The notes under the pieces: generated by a model
Seen by the model: only the letters and a program-made list of their open reading frames with translations
The model's database searches: none
Told to the model about the DNA's origin: nothing
Shown here: positions 61,270-64,000 of the stretch, piece by piece
How positions within the stretch are numbered: position 1 is the stretch's first letter
How the letters are laid out: each line of letters starts with the position of its first letter
Program-made: the position numbers and the translations under genes
DNA from: Falciphora oryzae
Lineage: Eukaryota > Ascomycota > Sordariomycetes > Magnaporthales > Magnaporthaceae
Reading direction: 5' to 3'
Assembly: GCA_000733355.1 (NCBI GenBank)
Contig: JNVV01000001.1
Coordinates: 2,398,064 to 2,462,063, forward strand
DNA: 64,000 nucleotides

Positions 61270-61569
61270 TCACGGTTCATGTTCAGAAGACTTCTGCTTC
61301 TGCTTCTTCCGTTTCAGCACGGCCTTGGCAGTTCGCTCCTTGGAAACAGCGATGCTGTCTCTGAGCCTGCCAGACGCCACGAAGCCGGACCATCTCTTGC
61401 TGGGGGTATCGGCAGCGTCTTCTTCGGCTTCGTCTTTGGCGCCACCGCTGCCGCTGCTGCTGCCGTCCGCGCCCCGTCCCGGCCCAGAAGCAGAAGGACC
61501 GCCAGGAGGAGCTCCCGGGCCGTCATCGTCGTCGGGCCAGCCCCCGGGAGGAGGGTCACCCGCCGCCGG
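61270..61569 (-). pseudogene. Open C-terminal extension beyond the TAG of the heme-oxygenase-like gene
   Basis: Directly after the in-frame TAG, the frame continues for 99 codons to TGA at 61270-61272. It reads Pro/Gly/Asp-rich sequence, then an acidic stretch (KDEAEEDAADTPSKRWSGFV) and a basic end (SKERTAKAVLKRKKQKQK). The acidic-then-basic composition and few rare codons look like real coding. It is either a former coding end now cut off by a nonsense mutation, a readthrough extension, or sequence error. No convincing intron removes the stop; a 51-bp GT...CTAG candidate lacks a normal branch site. Confidence 0.45.
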
Positions 61570-62754
61570 CTAGGCGGACGAGGCGCCCATCGAGGACGGG
61601 GCCGAAGCCCCGGGGCTGACGGATCCGTCGCTGGGGGGTGCCGTGTCGGCCGTCCCCGAGTCCGCCTCGGCGCAGATCCCGTCGAGGTCGCCGACGATGC
61701 GGACCAGGAACCCGAAGACGCGGCAGGCCTCCCGGACGACGTCGTCGCGCTGCGCGGCCGACAGCGACCGCTCGGCCGCCTCGAGGCGGCGCTTAAAGTC
61801 CTCCTTCAGGTCCTCGCCGTCGCGGCGCGTGGCAAAGTGCAGAAAGTCGAGCGGCAGGCGCCCGCGGCGCGGGTCCGCGCCCTCCCCCCCGGCGAGGAAG
61901 CGCACGCACGACGGGTGGCCCCCGTCGCCGAGTATCATGTCGTCGTCCTCGGCCTGCGCGGCGGCGGCCGCCGCGCTGTCGACGAAGCCGGGCCGGGAAT
62001 CGCCCTCCAGGACGCACGGGCGCATGCTGGGCGGCACGGGGCCCGGGTCGGCGGACCAAAACGACGGGTCTGCGCCGCCGGGAGCGTCCGGGAGGCCCGT
62101 GGCGGTCTCGAGGGTGGCGCGGATATAGCGGCCGCCCGAGAAGAGGGCCATGTACATGACCCAGCCGTGCGCGAGCAGGACGTGGGGTGCGAGGGCGACC
62201 GACGATGCCGTGTGCTTGACAAAAGCGGCCAGCCCAGTCTCGCCATCGTCGCCGCCGGTGGTGGTGAGCAGCCTGATCTCCTGGGCCACCTCGTCTCGCG
62301 TCCACCCCGTCAGGGCCCGTATGTCGGCCAGGATCCGGGCGGCCCGCTCGAGCTCGGGCATGTGCATATCGGTCAGGAGCCGGCGCACGCTGTCACGGCC
62401 CTCCCCGGACAGCTTGGGCGGGAGCTCTGTATACGACTCAAAGTGCGTCCGCCTCGGCAGGCCAACAGGGAACTCGATGATCTGAGCCCACCACGGGTGG
62501 CCGACGGCGTCGTCGCCCGGCACGGGTTTCGTGAGGACCTGGCGCCATAGCGTCTCAAAGGCGATGTACACGGAGGCTATGTGTAGAATCCCCGTGGTGT
62601 ATTGCGAGGGGTTGCTGACACGCGGGGGAAGAGCCAAGGGGAGACGCTCGAGTATCAGCTTGTTAAGCGTCCTGTGGAGGAGGCGTGTAGAGGAATTGAT
62701 GGTCTTGCCCAGTCCTTTCTGGGCGTCGTCCCTTGGTGTCTCGGGCGAAGACAT
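61570..62754 (-). CDS. Heme-oxygenase-like multi-helical protein
   Basis: A single exon encodes 394 residues ending at TAG (61570-61572). The arrangement recalls heme oxygenase: an N-terminal helix with a His at about residue 27 (LLHRTLNKLILERLPLAL), where the proximal heme ligand lies in true enzymes, and a distal-helix-like HGWVMYMALFSGGRYIRATL with Gly-Gly at about 207-208. Insert sequences (poly-Ala, acidic) interrupt the fold after that. Several fungal proteins carry this fold without proven heme degradation, and activity here is unproven. The same frame stays open for 99 codons beyond the TAG (see the extension entry), so this stop may not be the ancestral end. Confidence 0.78.
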   Translation of the reverse strand: MSSPETPRDDAQKGLGKTINSSTRLLHRTLNKLILERLPLALPPRVSNPSQYTTGILHIASVYIAFETLWRQVLTKPVPGDDAVGHPWWAQIIEFPVGLPRRTHFESYTELPPKLSGEGRDSVRRLLTDMHMPELERAARILADIRALTGWTRDEVAQEIRLLTTTGGDDGETGLAAFVKHTASSVALAPHVLLAHGWVMYMALFSGGRYIRATLETATGLPDAPGGADPSFWSADPGPVPPSMRPCVLEGDSRPGFVDSAAAAAAQAEDDDMILGDGGHPSCVRFLAGGEGADPRRGRLPLDFLHFATRRDGEDLKEDFKRRLEAAERSLSAAQRDDVVREACRVFGFLVRIVGDLDGICAEADSGTADTAPPSDGSVSPGASAPSSMGASSA

Positions 62755-64000
62755 CAGGGGTGGTGGGACGGGTAGTCGGCTGCCGCTGATTGGGCGTAGT
62801 CAACTTGGTGAGTATACAGGCTGCAGAATACCTTTGGGGGAGGGCAAAGGCCTGGGGAGACACAAATGTCCAAGCAGCAGGAGTTGATGCAACGACCAGG
62901 ATAAATAAAAGCAGCAAGATGGATTGCCAGATGCTAGACGTGATAATGTCTTGGTAGGATATTTACGGGAAGCTATGTTTGATTGTGTTTGGTGCAAAGG
63001 AGCAAACAAACAATGGAGGCCAAGGATGCGTGGGAAGGAAAAAAGGGGGATACGAGAGTGTTGGTGAGTGACTGCGCAGTAGGTAATATTGACAAACCGG
63101 TCCATCATGACTGCCCGACCGTCTGCACCAGCAGACGCATGGTGCAGTGCAGTCCCAACTCAACGCGGCACTGTGACTCCATGCTGCGAGCGCAGGACTG
63201 CGGGCTCATGCTGGGAGGAAGGCACGCGGGGACAGATTCCAGTGGGCGGAGGGATGGAATGAACAAACCGCGGCTCGCACCTGGCCAGCCTCACGAGGCC
63301 GCGGCCGCTCCACCGATCATCGCTCAATCGGCGATCCTGCGGGCCAAGGAAAGCAATGGAGCAGGAAGAACATTTGGACAGCACGATCCGACGTTTTGGC
63401 GCGCTAGTGTCGGGCCAGTCAAGTCGCGTTATTTGCTCCTCGGTGGTTGCAGTGGCTGCATGGGAAGCGGCTACTCGGGAGAGCTGCAGATTCCGCGTCT
63501 GGTCCTTTTATTGCCGCACCCAGCCGACCTTCGGGATCTCACCAAAGAGTGGGGGTTATTTCGGTCATGGGAACCTACTGGCGCATTCACCTTCTTTAGC
63601 ACCCGCGTGCCGTGGTAAATGACTCCGGTAGAAAATAGATTGAAAGACCATTTCCTCTGGCAAGCGACTTTTCTTTCCAAGTGCTTAAATACGAATGGTC
63701 TCCTGTATCTGTAGATGATGTATCGTGTATGAAGTAAAAGGGAACCTAAGAGTGCGAACAACTAAAAAAAAGGGGCAACCCAAGCCGTACAATATGTGAA
63801 AGCAGATATAACACAAAAGCCAGAGAAAACTTCCATGAGCGCCCAGTATGCAACCAAACATTCCTTAAGTTCCTCCCATAATCTGTAGCATATCTGGAGG
63901 AGCCTGACTGGATACCTCCGACCCGTGAAATGCAAAATGCTTAGGTGCGATATATATACACACATCTCTCCCGAAGTATGTTTTCAGGACGTGTGCTGTC
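62755..64000. other. Upstream region of the heme-oxygenase-like gene to the window edge
   Basis: The left part is the presumed promoter of the leftward gene, C/T-rich on the minus strand. A 636-bp plus-strand open frame at 62983-63618 has no domain character. From about 63600 the sequence becomes AT-rich, which suggests a transcript end of a gene beyond the window. Nothing further can be supported. Confidence 0.5.

Noticed and set aside
61570..61640. A 51-bp intron that would remove the TAG of the heme-oxygenase-like gene
   Set aside because: GT and CTAG ends exist and the length is a multiple of three, but the donor is weak, no branch site is visible and the other introns here are longer. 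Kept only as a remote alternative.

Overview
The window looks like nuclear DNA of a filamentous ascomycete, most likely a sordariomycete. The protein-coding genes are GC-rich. Their introns are few and short (about 50-150 bp), begin GT and end AG, and often carry a CTGAC/CTAAC-like branch site. The gene content (Med5/Nut1, SCAP, Spb1, Cdt2, Pga2, Mhf1, a 14-3-3-like protein, a fungal DUF4202 protein) is typical of that group. I cannot name the species. The sequence is a draft: 219 Ns lie at 44499-44717.

Layout. 1-3.7 kb: the 3' part of an apparently damaged membrane-protein gene, then the divergent pair MHF1 (-) and PGA2 (+). 3.7-12.8 kb: about 9 kb with no gene I can support. 12.8-16.2 kb: a large disordered RD-repeat protein with a Cys-rich C-terminal region. 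16.9-20.6 kb: MED5 on the minus strand. 22.6-23.6 kb: a small ascomycete-specific gene (-). 23.6-33.1 kb: a second 9.5 kb stretch without a supported protein gene; it contains a possible RNA polymerase III-type transcription unit near 31.2-31.46 kb. 33.1-39.9 kb: a single-pass cell-surface protein, an FMN alpha-hydroxy-acid dehydrogenase, a DUF4202 protein and a Myb/SANT-like gene interrupted by an in-frame TAG. 41.2-42.2 kb: a 14-3-3-like gene. 42.2-48.0 kb: a third gene-poor stretch holding the N gap. 48.0-62.8 kb: SCAP (-), JMJD7-like hydroxylase (+), SPB1 (-), CDT2 (+) and a heme-oxygenase-like gene (-) with an in-frame TAG ahead of 99 more open codons. 62.8-64.0 kb: no gene seen.

There is no fungal gene cluster with a joint function. 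The genes are mostly housekeeping: transcription (MED5), ribosome maturation (SPB1), kinetochore/DNA repair (MHF1), replication licensing (CDT2), secretory trafficking (PGA2), sterol sensing (SCAP). They are separated by unusually long intergenic stretches full of poly(A)/poly(T) tracts, which occur in none of the coding exons. The points most worth a second look are the structured Pol III-like unit at 31.2 kb, three otherwise open genes that each carry an in-frame TAG, and the unfamiliar Cys-rich domain of the RD-repeat protein. All exon joins below were worked out by eye; reading frames were checked arithmetically across every junction.
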